64,000 nucleotides of DNA from JAVBNF01 sp031551725 (GCA_031551725.1 JAVBNF010000027.1:1-64000), one strand, 5' to 3'. Counted from the first letter of the stretch, positions 16,783-25,770 are shown. Notes: a model not told the origin generated them from the sequence alone. Program-made: numbers and translations.

Positions 16783-17559
16783 ATGAGTAGTTTTGAAGCT
16801 TTTTTCCTTGGACTTCTACAAGGATTGACGGAGTTTTTGCCCGTCAGCAGCAGCGGTCATCTCGAAATCGGGAAAGCCATTTTAGGAACGGAAATCAAAG
16901 ACGATTTGCTTTTTACGGTGATGCTCCACGCAGCAACTGTTTTGAGTACTATTTGCGCATTTTATAAAGAAATCGGCAAACTGTTTGCCGGACTTTTCCG
17001 CTTCGGGTGGAATGAAGAAACACAATACATCGCGAAAATAATTGTATCCATGATTCCGGTGGGAATTGTCGGCGTTTTCTTTAAAGAAGAGGTTGAACAA
17101 TTGTTTGGAAACGGATTATTTTTAGTTGGTTGCATGTTGTTGCTTACCGCATTATTATTAACGTTGGCATATTATAAGAAATCCGGAAATAAAGAATTGA
17201 CATTTAAAAATACGTTTGTCATCGGTATTTCGCAGGCAATAGCCATCTTTCCGGGCTTGTCGCGTTCGGGTACAACCATTGCCACCGGACTTTTGCTTGG
17301 TTGCAAACGTGAACAAATTGCGCAATTCTCATTTTTAATGGTTCTTCTTCCGATTTTAGGAGAAAATTTTCTGGATTTAATCGGTGGTGAATTTGCAAAT
17401 AACGGTATCGGCACAACACCGATGTTGATTGGCTTTGTAACTGCTTTTGTAAGCGGATTTATCGCTTGCAAATGGATGATTAAAATTGTACAGAAAGGCA
17501 AGTTGATTTATTTTGCTATTTATTGTGCCTGCGCCGGTCTGTTAGCTATTTTTATATAA
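16783..17559 (+). CDS. uppP: Undecaprenyl-diphosphatase UppP (BacA)
   Basis: Integral membrane phosphatase that recycles undecaprenyl pyrophosphate to the monophosphate used by MraY. The 258-residue protein has both family signatures, GLTEFLPVSSSGHLEIG near the N-terminus and FPGLSRSGTTIATG in the middle, with about eight membrane helices. Start ATG at 16783, coupled to the DUF3098 gene. It functionally feeds the wall pathway encoded at 42-50 kb. Confidence 0.95.
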   Translation: MSSFEAFFLGLLQGLTEFLPVSSSGHLEIGKAILGTEIKDDLLFTVMLHAATVLSTICAFYKEIGKLFAGLFRFGWNEETQYIAKIIVSMIPVGIVGVFFKEEVEQLFGNGLFLVGCMLLLTALLLTLAYYKKSGNKELTFKNTFVIGISQAIAIFPGLSRSGTTIATGLLLGCKREQIAQFSFLMVLLPILGENFLDLIGGEFANNGIGTTPMLIGFVTAFVSGFIACKWMIKIVQKGKLIYFAIYCACAGLLAIFI

Positions 17560-17566
17560 AATTGCA

Positions 17567-19591
17567 ATGAGAAAAATCATGAGATTACAATGGTTGACAA
17601 GGTTACGAGTTAACAAGTTAACAAGTGATTGCAGAAATTCTATTCCGCGATTTTGCATTTTTGCGCTTTTGCTTGCAACCCTCAACCCTCAATCCTCAAT
17701 CCTCGCCCAAACCATTAGCCGAAAGGCGCAACAATATCACGATAAAGCGCTTGAATATTATGAATCCGGACAATTTCAAGAAGCGTTGCTGCAATCTCGC
17801 TTGGCGTTGAAAGAATATCCGCGTTATTTTGAAATGTATCAATTACAAGCGGCTATTTATACGGATCTGAAAGAAAAAGACAGCACAATTGCCGCATACC
17901 GCCATGCATTGGATATTGATCCAAATGTACATGTGCCGACTTATTATTACTTGGCCGAACTTGAGTTGCAGCAAGGTTATTACGCCGAAGCGGCGGCTCA
18001 TTTGGATGCCTATCTTTACAAAACAAATAATGCAAATGCATATAAACCGAATGCGTCATCCAAACTTCAAGACAAAGCCAATCTCTTGAAAATAAAAATT
18101 GATGCCGCATTGAAAATGTATCGAAATCCGGTCGATTTCAAACCGGAAAATTTGGGCGACAGCATCAATACTGTTTGGGATGAATATTTGCCGACATTGA
18201 CTGTTGACGGGAAAACGCTTGTGATTACGCGTCGCTTGCCCAAACCCGACCAACAAGAAGCCAAGCAACCGGTTTTGGAAGAAGATTTTTATATAAGCAT
18301 GCTTTCCGATAGCGGTGTTTGGATGAAAGCGCATCGTATGCCCGAGCCAATCAGCACCAACGATAATGAAGGCGCGCAGAGTATTTCTGCCGACGGTCGC
18401 TATTTGTATTTTTCCGGTTGCAACCGCCGCGACGGCTACGGTGGATGTGATATTTATGTTTCCGTGAAACGAAATGGAAAGTGGTCGCGCCCCTTTAATA
18501 TCGGGGAGCCTGTGAACACTGAGCAATGGGAATCGCAACCGTGCTTGGCGCCTGATGAACGCACCTTGTATTTCGCTTCTACGCGTAGGGGAGGATATGG
18601 CGGAAGCGATATTTGGAAAACCGTTTTACAAGATGATGGCATGTGGTCGGTACCCGAAAATTTGGGCGACAGCATCAATACGTCCGGAAACGAAACCACT
18701 CCGTTTATTCATTACGATAATCAAACCTTGTATTTTTCTTCCAACGGTCATTCGGGAATGGGCGGTATGGATGTGTTTTATGCAAAAAAGAAAAAAGACG
18801 GAACATGGAATAAGCCCGTAAATTTGGGCTATCCCATCAATACACATTCGGATGAAGCAAGTTTGATTGTGAGTGCCGATGGAAAAACGGCCTATTTTTC
18901 TTCCGATAAATTCGGGGGGAAAGGTCGTCAGGATATTTATCGATTCGAATTATATAAAGAGGCGCAACCTAAGCTCGTTTCCTATATGGAAGGGCAGTTG
19001 CTGGATGAAAATCATCATCCCGTTATAGGGAAATTGCAAGTGATTAACCTGGAAACAGGCGAGCTTGCTTCTCAAACCGTTTCCGATTCCGCAACCGGGA
19101 AATATTTGTTGAGCACGCCCACGCAAGAACCATACGCAATCAATGTTTCCAAAGAAGGTTATTTGTTTTATTCCGAAAATTTGGAAATCACAAATACAGC
19201 TTCCGTTAAGCCGCAGCAAAAAGACATTGAGCTCAAGCCTGTAAAAATAGGGGAAAGTATTGTGTTGAATAATATTTTCTTTGAAGTAAATAGCTATGAA
19301 TTACGCAAAGAATCGGCTGTTGAACTTGAGAAATTACGCGATTTATTGGTGAAAAATCCGAAAATCAGAATTGAAATCAGCGGTCATACCGATAATACCG
19401 GTGGCGAAGCGATGAACATTAAGCTGTCGGAACAACGTGCAAAAGCAATTTACGATTATTTGGTGCAAAGCGGAATACCTGCAAGTCGGCTTGCTTACAA
19501 AGGCTATGGTTTTCGCAAGCCCATCGCTTCAAACGATACGGAAGAAGGTCGTGCGCAAAATCGCCGTACAGAAATAAAAATTATTGAATAA
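17567..19591 (+). CDS. PorE-like TPR / WD40-type / OmpA-family protein
   Basis: A 674-residue exported protein. TPR repeats occupy about 45-180 (KAQQYHDKALEYYESGQF), a PD40/WD40-type propeller about 195-470 (ISADGRYLYFSG, LAPDERTLYFASTRRGGYGG, VSADGKTAYFSS), a carboxypeptidase-regulatory-like domain about 475-555, and an OmpA peptidoglycan-binding domain at the end (IEISGHTDNTGG, RLAYKGYGFRKPIASN). That order is the layout of PorE, which with PorW links type IX secretion to peptidoglycan. PorE of Porphyromonas is a lipoprotein; here I see a signal-peptide core (FCIFALLLATL) without a clear lipobox, so a paralogue is possible. Repeats R4 and R5 encode parts of the first ~45 residues. Confidence 0.72.
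   Translation: MRKIMRLQWLTRLRVNKLTSDCRNSIPRFCIFALLLATLNPQSSILAQTISRKAQQYHDKALEYYESGQFQEALLQSRLALKEYPRYFEMYQLQAAIYTDLKEKDSTIAAYRHALDIDPNVHVPTYYYLAELELQQGYYAEAAAHLDAYLYKTNNANAYKPNASSKLQDKANLLKIKIDAALKMYRNPVDFKPENLGDSINTVWDEYLPTLTVDGKTLVITRRLPKPDQQEAKQPVLEEDFYISMLSDSGVWMKAHRMPEPISTNDNEGAQSISADGRYLYFSGCNRRDGYGGCDIYVSVKRNGKWSRPFNIGEPVNTEQWESQPCLAPDERTLYFASTRRGGYGGSDIWKTVLQDDGMWSVPENLGDSINTSGNETTPFIHYDNQTLYFSSNGHSGMGGMDVFYAKKKKDGTWNKPVNLGYPINTHSDEASLIVSADGKTAYFSSDKFGGKGRQDIYRFELYKEAQPKLVSYMEGQLLDENHHPVIGKLQVINLETGELASQTVSDSATGKYLLSTPTQEPYAINVSKEGYLFYSENLEITNTASVKPQQKDIELKPVKIGESIVLNNIFFEVNSYELRKESAVELEKLRDLLVKNPKIRIEISGHTDNTGGEAMNIKLSEQRAKAIYDYLVQSGIPASRLAYKGYGFRKPIASNDTEEGRAQNRRTEIKIIE
17592..17628. 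repeat. R4 mini-repeat inside the start of the PorE-like gene
   Basis: GTTGACAAGGTTACGAG followed by TTAACAAGTTAACAAG, in frame, encoding the residues WLTRLRVNKLTSD before the hydrophobic core. Confidence 0.75.
17676..17704. repeat. R5 mini-repeat at the signal-peptide end of the PorE-like gene
   Basis: Tandem CAACCCT, CAACCCT, CAATCCT, CAATCCT words, in frame, encoding TLNPQSSIL directly before the likely cleavage site AQ. Confidence 0.75.
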
Positions 19592-19592
19592 A

Positions 19593-20612
19593 ATGGTCAC
19601 AGAAAATTTTAATCCGAATGATGTTTGTGTTTCCAATGGAAACTATTTCGGATTCCCATATACGACTGAAAACGCCCGTTTGATGCTGTTTCCCGTGCCT
19701 TGGAATGTAACTACATCCTATCGCGGAGGAACAAACAACGGCCCACAAGCAATTTTAGATGCTTCTTATCAACTCGATTTTTATGATGAAGATATTGAAA
19801 AAGCTTGGGAATTAGGTATTGGAACCGATGATTCCGGAATGGAAATCATCGAACAGGATGCGCAGTTCAGAACCGTTGCACAACGTGTAATCCATGCATT
19901 GGAAAGTGGGAAAGAGCCTGTTCAGGACGAAATAGATTTGGTGAACGAAGTATCCGAAGCACTCAATCAGCATGTGGAAGAAAAAGCAGATTTTTATTTA
20001 AATCAGAATACATTATTCGGCATTGTTGGCGGCGATCACAGCGTTCCGTTGGGATTTATGCGCGCTTTGGCAAAGAAATATCCATCATTCGGAATTTTGC
20101 ATTTCGATGCGCACGCCGATTTGCGTGAGGCTTACGAAGGCTTTATCTATTCGCATGCATCCATTATGTACAACGCTTTACAAATAAAAAATGTGGGAAA
20201 ATTGGTGCAAGTGGGGATTCGCGATTTCTGCGAAAACGAAGCATGGATTGGTAAAAACGATAAACGTGTAAAACAATTTAGCGATCAGCATTTGAAAGAA
20301 GCCGAATTTACAGGCCTTTCGTGGGATGCTCAATGTGATAAAATTATTAATGAGCTTCCGCAAAATGTATATGTAAGTTTTGATATTGATGTTTTTTCGC
20401 CCGATTTATGTCCGAATACCGGTACTCCTGTGCCGGGCGGATTATCGTACAACCAAGCTGTTTATTTGTTGAAAAAACTTTGGAAAAGCAGCCGTAAAAT
20501 CATCGGTTTTGATTTGTGCGAAGTGGCTCCCGGCAGAGATGAACTTGATGCCAACGTGGGCGCACGGGTTTTATATAAACTATCGAATTATACAATTAAC
20601 ACTAATAAATAA
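19593..20612 (+). CDS. Arginase/agmatinase-family metalloenzyme
   Basis: A 339-residue ureohydrolase-fold enzyme with the Mn-binding motifs GGDHSVPLG, DAHADLR and SFDIDVFSPDLCPNTGTP, all metal ligands visible. The family includes agmatinase (SpeB), arginase, formimidoylglutamase and guanidino-acid hydrolases; Bacteroidota proteins of this type are usually named agmatinase, but substrate cannot be settled by eye. The frame could extend 9 nt to a TTG inside the upstream gene; the ATG 1 nt after that stop is preferred. No polyamine gene is adjacent. Confidence 0.82.
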   Translation: MVTENFNPNDVCVSNGNYFGFPYTTENARLMLFPVPWNVTTSYRGGTNNGPQAILDASYQLDFYDEDIEKAWELGIGTDDSGMEIIEQDAQFRTVAQRVIHALESGKEPVQDEIDLVNEVSEALNQHVEEKADFYLNQNTLFGIVGGDHSVPLGFMRALAKKYPSFGILHFDAHADLREAYEGFIYSHASIMYNALQIKNVGKLVQVGIRDFCENEAWIGKNDKRVKQFSDQHLKEAEFTGLSWDAQCDKIINELPQNVYVSFDIDVFSPDLCPNTGTPVPGGLSYNQAVYLLKKLWKSSRKIIGFDLCEVAPGRDELDANVGARVLYKLSNYTINTNK

Positions 20613-20617
20613 TCATC

Positions 20618-22654
20618 ATGCAACAAAAACACAATCAAACGCAGGTTTGTTTTTCCCGCTGGTCGCGCAAAAGCTATGCAGTCTTTGCGAGTCTTGGGAA
20701 AAGCATTAAAATCGGCGTGCTTTCCATTGCTTGTTTTTGCTCCATGCTCAAACCGCAAGCAGGTTTTGCGAAGACGGACACTACTTTTGTTCCGCTTCCG
20801 GACGATGTCGTTGAACTCGAAGAAGTCGCGATTACAGCTGAAAAAGCAAGCCTGTTCCCCGAATTAACACGGGTGGTAACGGTTGTTACGCGCACCGAGA
20901 TTGAGCGATCGCAGGCACAGAGTTTGCCCGATTTGCTTAAAAGCGTTGCCGGCGTTGATATCCGAGAGCGTGGAAGCAAAGGCGTGCAGGCGGATGTCAG
21001 CCTTCGCGGCGGCACGTTCGATCAAGTCATCATCTTACTAAACGGGGTCAACATCACCGATCCGCAAACGGGGCACTACAATTTGGATTTGCCAGTAGAT
21101 TTAGCAAGCGTCAGCCGTATCGAGATTCTCGAAGGCCCCGGCGCACGCGTGCAGGGCGCGGGAGCATTTAGCGGCGCCATTAACATCATCACGGAATCTG
21201 AAAAAACGGCTTTAAATGCCGGAATCAATGCCGGGTCTTACAATTCTTTTGCACAACAAATCAGCGGAAGCCTGGTGACGAAAAAATGGAATGCCTTTGC
21301 TTCCGCTTCGCATCAGGCATCCCGAGGCTATAAGCCGAATACCGATTTCGATATTGCCAATGCTTTTTTGCAATTGAAATATCAGGATACAACAATTGGG
21401 ACGGCCGCTGTACAAGCGGGTTTCAATAAAAAAGATTACGGCGCCAATGGCTTTTACAGCCAGAAATATCCGAATCAGTTTGAGCATACGGAAACCGCTT
21501 TTGCAAGCGCACGCTGGGCTAAACGATGGGAAAATACAGGATTTACGCCAACGTTTTTTTATCGTCGACATTACGATCGCTTTGAATTGTTTCGAGATTT
21601 TCAAAACGCACTTCCTTTTTATAAATCGCATAATTATCATCAAACCGATGTGGGCGGATTGACTGTCAATACCGATTTTTATTCGCATATCGGACGTACA
21701 ACGCTTGGCGCGGAATATCGTGCGGAACACATTTTCAGCAATACGCTGGGCGATCCGATGGCGGAACCGAAAGAAATCAAGCAGGCGCCGGGAATTTTTT
21801 ACACCAAAGAAAAATTACGGCAAGCAGGGAGTGTTTTTTTTTCGCAAACCTTCTATTTTGGCGATTGCTCTGCCTCTGTGGGCGCTGCTGTTTTGTTGAG
21901 CAACGACTTTGAACCGCAACTAACGTATAATGCCGATTTAGCGTATTTGCTTTCGCAAAATATCACGTTGGCGGCGGCGTTTAATAAAGCGGTGCGCCTG
22001 CCTACATTTACCGATTTGTATTACAATTCGTCCACGGATATCGGCAACCCTGACTTGCAACCCGAAGAAAGTTATACCGTGGATTTGGGTGTAAAAGCAA
22101 ATTATAAGCAAATAAAACTCCGTGTCGGCGGATTTTATCGCTATGCCGACGATTTAATTGATTGGGTGCGGGCGTCCGATACCTTGCCGTGGCGAAGTGT
22201 GAATTTGGGAACCATTCAAACATGGGGAGCAGAAGCAAGTCTGGCGTATGTTTTTTCCGGAAACATCGGTAAACATTGGAAACAAATCGACTGTTCGTAT
22301 GCTTACGTAATCGCGGATAAACATCCTACGGATTATTATTCGAAATACGTTCTGGATTATTTGAAACATCAATTTTCGGTACATGCAAATTTTGATATTT
22401 GGAAAAATATTGGTTTGGATTTGGATGCTGTTTACAATCATCGTACCGGTCAATACGCCGATGCGAAAAGCGGTTTGCCAACCAATTATAAACCCTATTT
22501 TTTGATGAATGCCAATTTACATTGGACATATAAAATCATCACTGTTTATGGACAGGTTTCAAATATTTTGGATGTGAAATACATTGATTATGGTAATTTG
22601 GAACAAGCCGGACGCTGGATAACGGCGGGAATTTCGATAAAAATCGAAAGATGA
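20618..22654 (+). CDS. TonB-dependent outer-membrane receptor (BtuB-like)
   Basis: A 678-residue outer-membrane transporter. After a signal region (hydrophobic core IKIGVLSIACFCSM) come the TonB-box-like segment and plug domain (SQAQSLPDLLKSVAGVDIRE, VSLRGGTFDQVIILLNG, SRIEILEGPGARVQGAGAFS), then a beta-barrel of alternating polar and hydrophobic strands to the C-terminal ITAGISIKIER, ending without the terminal Phe usual in proteobacterial porins. No SusD partner is adjacent, so it is more like a vitamin or metal receptor than a glycan SusC. Ligand unknown. It follows the arginase-family gene by 5 nt and may be cotranscribed. Confidence 0.88.
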   Translation: MQQKHNQTQVCFSRWSRKSYAVFASLGKSIKIGVLSIACFCSMLKPQAGFAKTDTTFVPLPDDVVELEEVAITAEKASLFPELTRVVTVVTRTEIERSQAQSLPDLLKSVAGVDIRERGSKGVQADVSLRGGTFDQVIILLNGVNITDPQTGHYNLDLPVDLASVSRIEILEGPGARVQGAGAFSGAINIITESEKTALNAGINAGSYNSFAQQISGSLVTKKWNAFASASHQASRGYKPNTDFDIANAFLQLKYQDTTIGTAAVQAGFNKKDYGANGFYSQKYPNQFEHTETAFASARWAKRWENTGFTPTFFYRRHYDRFELFRDFQNALPFYKSHNYHQTDVGGLTVNTDFYSHIGRTTLGAEYRAEHIFSNTLGDPMAEPKEIKQAPGIFYTKEKLRQAGSVFFSQTFYFGDCSASVGAAVLLSNDFEPQLTYNADLAYLLSQNITLAAAFNKAVRLPTFTDLYYNSSTDIGNPDLQPEESYTVDLGVKANYKQIKLRVGGFYRYADDLIDWVRASDTLPWRSVNLGTIQTWGAEASLAYVFSGNIGKHWKQIDCSYAYVIADKHPTDYYSKYVLDYLKHQFSVHANFDIWKNIGLDLDAVYNHRTGQYADAKSGLPTNYKPYFLMNANLHWTYKIITVYGQVSNILDVKYIDYGNLEQAGRWITAGISIKIER

Positions 22655-22740
22655 TTAAACAAGTTTGTTACAAACAAAGTTGTTTGTTTATTCGAATCAA
22701 TAAATACAATGGTTTTTGAAAATTGTGTAGAATTATTTGT

Positions 22741-22826
22741 AAAAAAAAAGACCTAACAGGTTTTCCATCCTGTTAGGTCTAAAGTATTTGTTTTCCAAAC
22801 CTAACAGGTCTTGGAGGCCTGTTAGG
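22741..22826 (-). terminator. Terminator and CCTAACAGG repeat pair after groL
   Basis: On the minus strand GACCTAACAGG (22769-22779 side) pairs with CCTGTTAGGTC (22750-22760 side) and is followed by nine T (22741-22749), a good terminator for groES-groEL. A second CCTAACAGG hairpin lies at 22800-22826. The CCTAACAGG dyad is a dispersed repeat type (R9). Confidence 0.75.
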
Positions 22827-22837
22827 AGAGCTAACGA

Positions 22838-24475
22838 TTAATACATTCCGCCCATACCACCGCCCATGCCGCTCATATCAGGCATAGCCGGTTTTTCTTC
22901 TTTAATATCGGCTAAAACGCATTCAGTAGTTAACAACATACCGGCAATGGAAGCTGCATTTTCAAGTGCAACACGTGTTACTTTTGTTGGATCGATAACG
23001 CCGGAAGCATACAAGTTTTCGTATTTCTCGGTACGAGCATTGAAACCGTAATCGTCTTTTCCATTACGAACTTCGTTAACCACAACGGAGCCTTCCAAAC
23101 CTGCGTTTGCTACGATTTGGCGCAAAGGTTCTTCGAGTGCACGACGAACGATAGAAACCCCGATTTTCTCATCTTCGTTATCGGTTGGACAGTTGTCCAA
23201 CGCAGGAAGTGTACGGATGTATGCTACGCCGCCGCCGGGGATGATGCCTTCTTCGATAGCAGCACGGGTTGCGTGTAACGCATCGTCGAAACGGTCTTTT
23301 TTCTCTTTCATCTCAACTTCGGAAGCAGCACCAACATAAATAACTGCCACACCGCCAGCTAATTTAGCTAAGCGTTCTTGTAATTTTTCACGATCGTAAT
23401 CGGAAGTGGTTTTCTCAATTTGCGATTTGATTGCACTCACACGCGCTTCGATATTTTTCTTTTCGCCGCGTCCGCTAACGATAGTTGTATTATCTTTGTC
23501 GATGGTGATTTTTTCCGCTTGACCGAGATAGGTTAAATCGGCATCTTCTAATTTGAAACCTCTTTCTTCCGAAATCACAACGCCACCGGTAAGAATAGCG
23601 ATGTCTTCGAGCATTTCTTTACGACGGTCGCCAAAGCCGGGAGCTTTAACGGCAGCGATTTTCAATGATCCACGGAGGCGGTTAACAACTAAAGTTGTCA
23701 AGGCTTCGCTTTCTACATCTTCTGCGATAATCAAAAGCGGACGGCCTGTTTGCACGGCTTTTTCCAAGATCGGCAACAATTCTTTCATCGAAGAAATCTT
23801 TTTGTCGTAGATCAACACAAAAGGATTTTCGAAAACGGTTTCCATTTTTTCGGTGTCGGTAACGAAATATGCCGAGATGTAACCGCGGTCGAACTGCATA
23901 CCTTCCACCACTTTCACGCTGGTATCGGTTCCTTTAGCTTCTTCGATAGTGATAACGCCTTCTTTTTTCACCTTGGCCATTGCTTCTGCAATCATTTTTC
24001 CGATAAAGCTATCGTTGTTTGCAGAGATGGTTGCTACTTGTTCAATTTTTTCGGTGCTGTCGCCAACTTCTTTCGACATTTTTTTGAGTTCGGCAACAAC
24101 AGCGGTAACAGCCTTGTCAATACCACGTTTCAAGTCCATTGGATTTGCACCGGCAGTAACGTTTTTCAAGCCGGTTGCGACGATGGATTGAGCCAAAACG
24201 GTAGCGGTTGTTGTTCCGTCGCCCGCAATGTCAGCGGTTTTCGAAGCAACTTCTTTCACCATTTGCGCACCCATATTTTCGATGCCGTCTTTGAGTTCGA
24301 TTTCTTTTGCAACGCTAACGCCGTCTTTAGTTACGTGCGGAGCGCCGAATTTCTTGTCAATAATTACATTGCGACCTTTAGGTCCTAATGTTACTTTTAC
24401 TGCGTTTGCCAATGCATCCACGCCTTTTTTGAGGCGATCGCGTGCTTCTGTATTGAAAATTATTTCTTTTGCCAT
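22838..24475 (-). CDS. groL: Chaperonin GroEL
   Basis: 60-kDa chaperonin forming the tetradecameric folding chamber. The 545-residue protein contains GPKGRNVIIDKKFGAPHVTK, the ATP-binding GDGTTTATVLA, the signature AAIEEGIIPGGGVAYI and the Gly-Met-rich C-terminal tail (GMGGGMGGMY). Full length, start ATG at 24475. It follows groS in the conserved order, with a mini-repeat array filling the 158-nt gap between them. Confidence 0.98.
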   Translation of the reverse strand: MAKEIIFNTEARDRLKKGVDALANAVKVTLGPKGRNVIIDKKFGAPHVTKDGVSVAKEIELKDGIENMGAQMVKEVASKTADIAGDGTTTATVLAQSIVATGLKNVTAGANPMDLKRGIDKAVTAVVAELKKMSKEVGDSTEKIEQVATISANNDSFIGKMIAEAMAKVKKEGVITIEEAKGTDTSVKVVEGMQFDRGYISAYFVTDTEKMETVFENPFVLIYDKKISSMKELLPILEKAVQTGRPLLIIAEDVESEALTTLVVNRLRGSLKIAAVKAPGFGDRRKEMLEDIAILTGGVVISEERGFKLEDADLTYLGQAEKITIDKDNTTIVSGRGEKKNIEARVSAIKSQIEKTTSDYDREKLQERLAKLAGGVAVIYVGAASEVEMKEKKDRFDDALHATRAAIEEGIIPGGGVAYIRTLPALDNCPTDNEDEKIGVSIVRRALEEPLRQIVANAGLEGSVVVNEVRNGKDDYGFNARTEKYENLYASGVIDPTKVTRVALENAASIAGMLLTTECVLADIKEEKPAMPDMSGMGGGMGGMY

Positions 24476-24485
24476 GGTTTTTTAT

Positions 24486-24648
24486 AATGGTTAATTGTTA
24501 ATGATTAATTGTTAATGAGTTTTTGGGTAATAAAGGACTTATTTGAGCGTAATATTTACACAAATTGTAATTAATTATTAATTGTTGCAGAAAGGCGAAG
24601 CTCCATTAACAATTAATAATTAACCATTAATAATTAATTAACAATTGC
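24486..24648. repeat. R6 ATTAACAATTAAT mini-repeat array between groS and groL
   Basis: Iterated TTAATTGTTAATGATTAATTGTTAA words (as TTAATTGTTAATG units) at 24489-24517 and their complements TTAACAATTAATAATTAACC at 24606-24648. A similar array, including the GGCGAAGCTC core, lies at 44034-44107. Confidence 0.7.
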
Positions 24649-24915
24649 ATAAATATCACTTTCTTTCATGATGAGGTAATCTACGCCATCAACATTTACT
24701 TCTGTTCCGGAATATTTTCCGTAAAGAACGGCGTCTCCGACTTTCACAGTCATCGGTTCGTCTTTTTTACCGGCGCCAACGGCAACAACAATGCCTTTTT
24801 GCGGTTTTTCTTTAGCGGTATCGGGGATGATAATGCCGCCCGAAGTTTTTTGTTCTGCAACAGCAGGTTCAACAACCACGCGGTCTGCAAGCGGTTTGAT
24901 GTTTAAATTTGCCAT
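24634..24915 (-). CDS. groS: Co-chaperonin GroES
   Basis: 10-kDa lid of the GroEL chamber. The 93-residue protein starts MANLNIKPLADRVVVEP and has the mobile-loop segment AEQKTSGGIIIPDTAKEKPQ and the conserved DAVLYGKYSGTEV. Start ATG at 24915. A palindrome and direct repeat with similarity to stress-type promoters lie 45-85 nt upstream. Confidence 0.97.
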   Translation of the reverse strand: MANLNIKPLADRVVVEPAVAEQKTSGGIIIPDTAKEKPQKGIVVAVGAGKKDEPMTVKVGDAVLYGKYSGTEVNVDGVDYLIMKESDIYAIVN

Positions 24916-24959
24916 AGTATTAAGTTTTTATAATTTTAATGAATTTCTATTTTGATATT

Positions 24960-25000
24960 AGCATAAATTATGCCAAAGTCTGAAATCTGACAAAATGACA
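24960..25000 (-). promoter_or_regulatory. Candidate stress promoter and operator of groES-groEL
   Basis: On the minus strand, TTGGCATAATTTATGCT (24960-24976) resembles the sigma-54 consensus TTGGCACG-N4-TTGCA with three changes and contains a perfect palindrome GCATAA-A-TTATGC (24961-24973). Upstream is the direct repeat TGTCATTTTGTCA (24988-25000). No CIRCE element is present. Which sigma factor is used is inference. Confidence 0.4.
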
Positions 25001-25037
25001 GCCTTTGAAATGGGCAAAAATTAAGTACAGATATGTA

Positions 25038-25125
25038 TTTGACAGGATTTACCGGATTAACAGGATATTTTTGCCTTCGGCAAAATAAAAAACATGTTAA
25101 TCCCGTTAAGCATGTCTAAGCATTG
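25038..25125. repeat. R10 mini-repeat upstream of groES
   Basis: TTGACAGGATTTACCGG, ATTAACAGGAT, a TTTTGCCTTCGGCAAAA hairpin, then ATGTTAATCCCGTTAAG. The same layout recurs at 56053-56131. Confidence 0.7.
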
Positions 25126-25132
25126 AGTCTAT

Positions 25133-25702
25133 TTATTTTTTCATCATCGCATACGCCGCTTCCATTTTTTCATAGAACTCGTCGCCGTATTTGCGGATGA
25201 TGGGAGCCTTAAGAAACTGGAACATCGGAAGTCCTTGTTCTTTACCCAATTTTAGAGCCTCTTTGCAAATGTCCCAATGATGATAATTAATAACTTCCAT
25301 GTCGCCAACAGTGCTTAAGCGGATAGGGTAGAGGTGGCAGGAAATGGGTTTTTGAAAAGCAATTTTATCTTCTTCGTAAGCTTTTTCAATGGCGCATCCG
25401 TAAATACCATTCGAATCTTTTACCAAATAGACGCAATCGGCATCATTGATGAGCGGCGTAACATAAGTGCCGTCCATGAAAATGTCGAACACGCCGTTTT
25501 CGGCCACTTCCCGGATACCTTCTTGGGTCATGAAGGGAACAATTTCGCCAATCGAATCTTCCAGAATACTGATTTCTTCTTCTTCCAATGGCGCTCCGGC
25601 GTCGCCTTCCACACAACAAATGCCTTTGCATTTTTGCAAATTACAGCAGAAACTTGTTAGGAAAAGATCGTCGGAAATGAGTATGTTATCAATGGCAATC
25701 AC
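25133..25702 (-). CDS. DUF3109 family cysteine-rich protein
   Basis: A 189-residue soluble protein of the DUF3109 group, related to the YkgJ-type zinc or iron-chelating families. Conserved cysteines cluster in FCCNLQKCKGICC near the N-terminus, with further Cys in GCAIEKA, ISCHLYPIR and HWDICKEA; the pattern suggests metal or cluster binding. Function unknown. Start ATG at 25702; a run of TTAAGAATTAAGAATTAAGA (R7) lies directly upstream. Confidence 0.82.
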   Translation of the reverse strand: MIAIDNILISDDLFLTSFCCNLQKCKGICCVEGDAGAPLEEEEISILEDSIGEIVPFMTQEGIREVAENGVFDIFMDGTYVTPLINDADCVYLVKDSNGIYGCAIEKAYEEDKIAFQKPISCHLYPIRLSTVGDMEVINYHHWDICKEALKLGKEQGLPMFQFLKAPIIRKYGDEFYEKMEAAYAMMKK

Positions 25703-25731
25703 GATAAGAATTAAGAATTAAGAATTAAGAA
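25703..25731. repeat. R7 mini-repeat upstream of the DUF3109 gene
   Basis: Tandem AATTAAG words (AAGAATT repeated three to four times). A larger inverted array of the same words lies at 31651-31739. Confidence 0.65.
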
Positions 25732-25770
25732 TATGTTCACTTATGTACATTTTACTGCATTTCCCCGTCA

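Noticed and set aside
23750..24388. A 212-codon plus-strand frame opposite groL.
   Set aside because: It is a shadow of groL, rich in Phe and His as typical for antisense of highly expressed genes.
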